A DNA stretch of 64,000 nucleotides from Candidatus Kapaibacterium thiocyanatum (GTDB lineage Bacteria; Bacteroidota; Ignavibacteria; Kapaibacteriales; Kapaibacteriaceae): NCBI GenBank assembly GCA_001899175.1, contig MKVH01000024.1, forward strand, positions 620,001 through 684,000. The letters are read 5' to 3'. Numbering within the stretch: the stretch's first letter is position 1; every line of letters begins with the position of its first letter. A program made the translations under genes and the position numbers. A model generated the notes under the pieces. That model was not told where the DNA came from. It made no database searches and saw nothing but the letters and a program-made list of their open reading frames with translations. Positions 62,803-64,000 of the stretch are shown here, one piece after another.

Positions 62803-63876
62803 TCAGCGGACCACACGGATCGTGGCGCCGTCGGTGACGTAGGCCGAACCACCCGTGATGACGGACGTGACGCCGTCGAGCGGACCTGTGATGGAGACGT
62901 CGTTCGTACGGATCCTGTCGATACGAATGGAGACCCTGCGTGCCTTGCCATTATCGGCTGCGAAGACGAAGGCCTGGGAACCGTTCCCTTCGATGATGGC
63001 ATCGATGGGAACGAGGGCCATAGCCGATGCCTGACCTGTCGCCGGTGTGATCGTCGCACGGGCGAACAGTCCTGCGGCGAGTTCACGAGGAGCGTCCGTC
63101 AAACGGAGTTCCGCCTGATACAGGCCGGACCGTGGATCGGCACCCTGACCGACCGTCGTGATGGTGGCTCCGAACGTCCTGTCCGGGAATGCATCGAGCG
63201 TTACCGTCGCACGATCTCCTGCGCGCAGGCGTACCCAGTCCTTGTCGGGCACGGACACAATGATCTTCCAGTTCTGTGGTCCGGTTCCGTTGAGGACGAG
63301 AACCGGCGTACCGGGTGCCGTCAGTTCGCCTTCGTTCGAGAGTTTCTTCAGGATCACACCATCGTTCGTGGCGCGTATCTCGGAGAAGGACCGGTTGTAG
63401 CGTGCGATCTCCAACGTGCGTTGAGCGAGCTCGTAGGCCGTCGTGGCATTCTGTATCTGTTCGAGTGTCGCCACGGAATCGCGATAGAGGTTGCGGACAC
63501 GGTGCATGTCGCGTTCGGTCTTCGCCAGTGCCTCCTGCGCCTGTCCGACCTGGGCATCGATCTCCGTCAGGTCGAGTGTGGCCAGGAGCTGTCCCTTTCG
63601 TACCCGTTCACCTTCGCGGACATCGATGGTGCGGATGATACCACCTGTCTTGAACGACAGCCGTGCCTCCAGTTCCGATGCGACGAGGCCGGATGCGGTG
63701 ATGGGGTCGACGTCGGTCGTCGTCTGATGGACGACGGGCGCGGTATGGACCGGGATGGATTGCGCTGCTGCCTGGTGGCCTGCCGCGGCCTTGCCCGTAT
63801 CGTGTGAGCATGCGGTGACGATCAGGGCTGCGCCCAATGCCATCGATGCGAGGATGGAATGATGGTTCATGTTCAT
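62803..63876 (-). CDS. RND efflux periplasmic adaptor (membrane-fusion) lipoprotein
   Basis: 357 residues from ATG 63876 (ATG 63870 is also possible). Lipobox VTAC. Lipoyl-hairpin-barrel order: SGLVASELEARLSFKTGGIIRTIDVREGERVRKGQLLATLDLTEIDAQVGQAQEAL, a coiled-coil hairpin (about 95-160), then FSEIRATNDGVILKKLSNEGELTAPGTPVLVL and a beta-barrel. It bridges the RND pump and a TolC-type channel, whose gene ends 29 bases upstream. Confidence 0.92.
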   Translation of the reverse strand: MNMNHHSILASMALGAALIVTACSHDTGKAAAGHQAAAQSIPVHTAPVVHQTTTDVDPITASGLVASELEARLSFKTGGIIRTIDVREGERVRKGQLLATLDLTEIDAQVGQAQEALAKTERDMHRVRNLYRDSVATLEQIQNATTAYELAQRTLEIARYNRSFSEIRATNDGVILKKLSNEGELTAPGTPVLVLNGTGPQNWKIIVSVPDKDWVRLRAGDRATVTLDAFPDRTFGATITTVGQGADPRSGLYQAELRLTDAPRELAAGLFARATITPATGQASAMALVPIDAIIEGNGSQAFVFAADNGKARRVSIRIDRIRTNDVSITGPLDGVTSVITGGSAYVTDGATIRVVR

Positions 63877-63905
63877 TACAGGAATTCGTGAGCGATCGTT
63901 GGAGG

Positions 63906-64000
63906 TCAATGAAGGGGATAGGATGCCGAGGCGCGTTCCAGTTCGGCCGTGCGGATGAATACGTCCATACGTGCGAGGGATTCGCGCAGGCGGGCCGTCA
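63906..64000 (-). CDS. Outer-membrane efflux protein (TolC family), 3' end only
   Basis: Only the last 31 codons are in the window; they translate to TARLRESLARMDVFIRTAELERASASYPLH and stop. The gene runs off the right edge. The short helical C-terminus and its place just upstream of an RND adaptor suggest the TolC-like channel of the same operon. The identification rests mainly on context. Confidence 0.55.
   Translation of the reverse strand, partial: TARLRESLARMDVFIRTAELERASASYPLH

Overview
This 64-kb window looks like chromosome of a GC-rich, Gram-negative member of the Bacteroidota/Chlorobiota side of the FCB group (a Kapabacteria- or Ignavibacteria-like lineage is my guess; no rRNA or other marker here fixes it). 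The evidence is: a type IX secretion (T9SS) C-terminal sorting domain, TonB receptors (one with a carboxypeptidase-like N-terminal domain), HmuY-like heme proteins, RND/TolC export, and repeated promoter-like elements of the Bacteroidota -7 type (TAnnTTTG) just upstream of genes. No rRNA, tRNA, CRISPR array or insertion sequence was seen.

Layout. 1-4.2 kb: the end of an SDR gene, then the division cluster ftsQ-ftsA-ftsZ, preceded by DnaA-box-like sites. 4.3-8.2 kb: a decayed response regulator, an MFS transporter, and speB-dapD. 8.2-12.0 kb: methionine operon metY-metX-hom, preceded by what reads as a complete ribosome-mediated attenuator: a 33-codon leader peptide with six internal Met codons, mutually exclusive hairpins and an intrinsic terminator. 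12-16.9 kb: a DUF1801 protein with a charged tail, a thioesterase, a hybrid histidine kinase, a DEAD-box helicase and an OsmC-type protein. 16.9-25.1 kb: a divergent heme-uptake locus. The minus-strand operon encodes a T9SS-sorted HmuY-like protein, a TonB receptor and a second HmuY-like lipoprotein; the plus-strand operon encodes HmuS, T, U and V. A palindromic operator lies between them. 25.2-37.6 kb: two unknown small genes, a MerR/TipA-type regulator, and the potassium operon kdpA-kdpB-porin-kdpC-kdpD-kdpE followed by a cation/proton antiporter.

37.6-52.3 kb: a metallo-beta-lactamase-fold hydrolase, a thioesterase, a fatty-acid desaturase, a TonB receptor, an FAD-linked sugar-lactone-type oxidase, a soluble repeat-containing histidine kinase with its NarL-type regulator, an Nramp transporter fused to a UspA domain, a HipA-like kinase and an outer-membrane porin. 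52.4-54.8 kb: a periplasmic rhodanese, a sterol-desaturase-family protein and a diheme TsdA-like cytochrome. 55-58.5 kb: three tandem paralogous small secreted proteins with duplicated long leaders, then a thioredoxin-like secreted protein. 58.6-64 kb: a second DUF1801 protein, a coiled-coil lipoprotein and an RND efflux operon that runs off the right edge.

Most notable: the methionine leader-peptide attenuator (8270-8431), the tandem secreted-protein family with conserved leaders (about 54960-56882), the heme locus and its operator, which shares a half-site with the Nramp promoter, and the DnaA-box-like cluster upstream of ftsQ.
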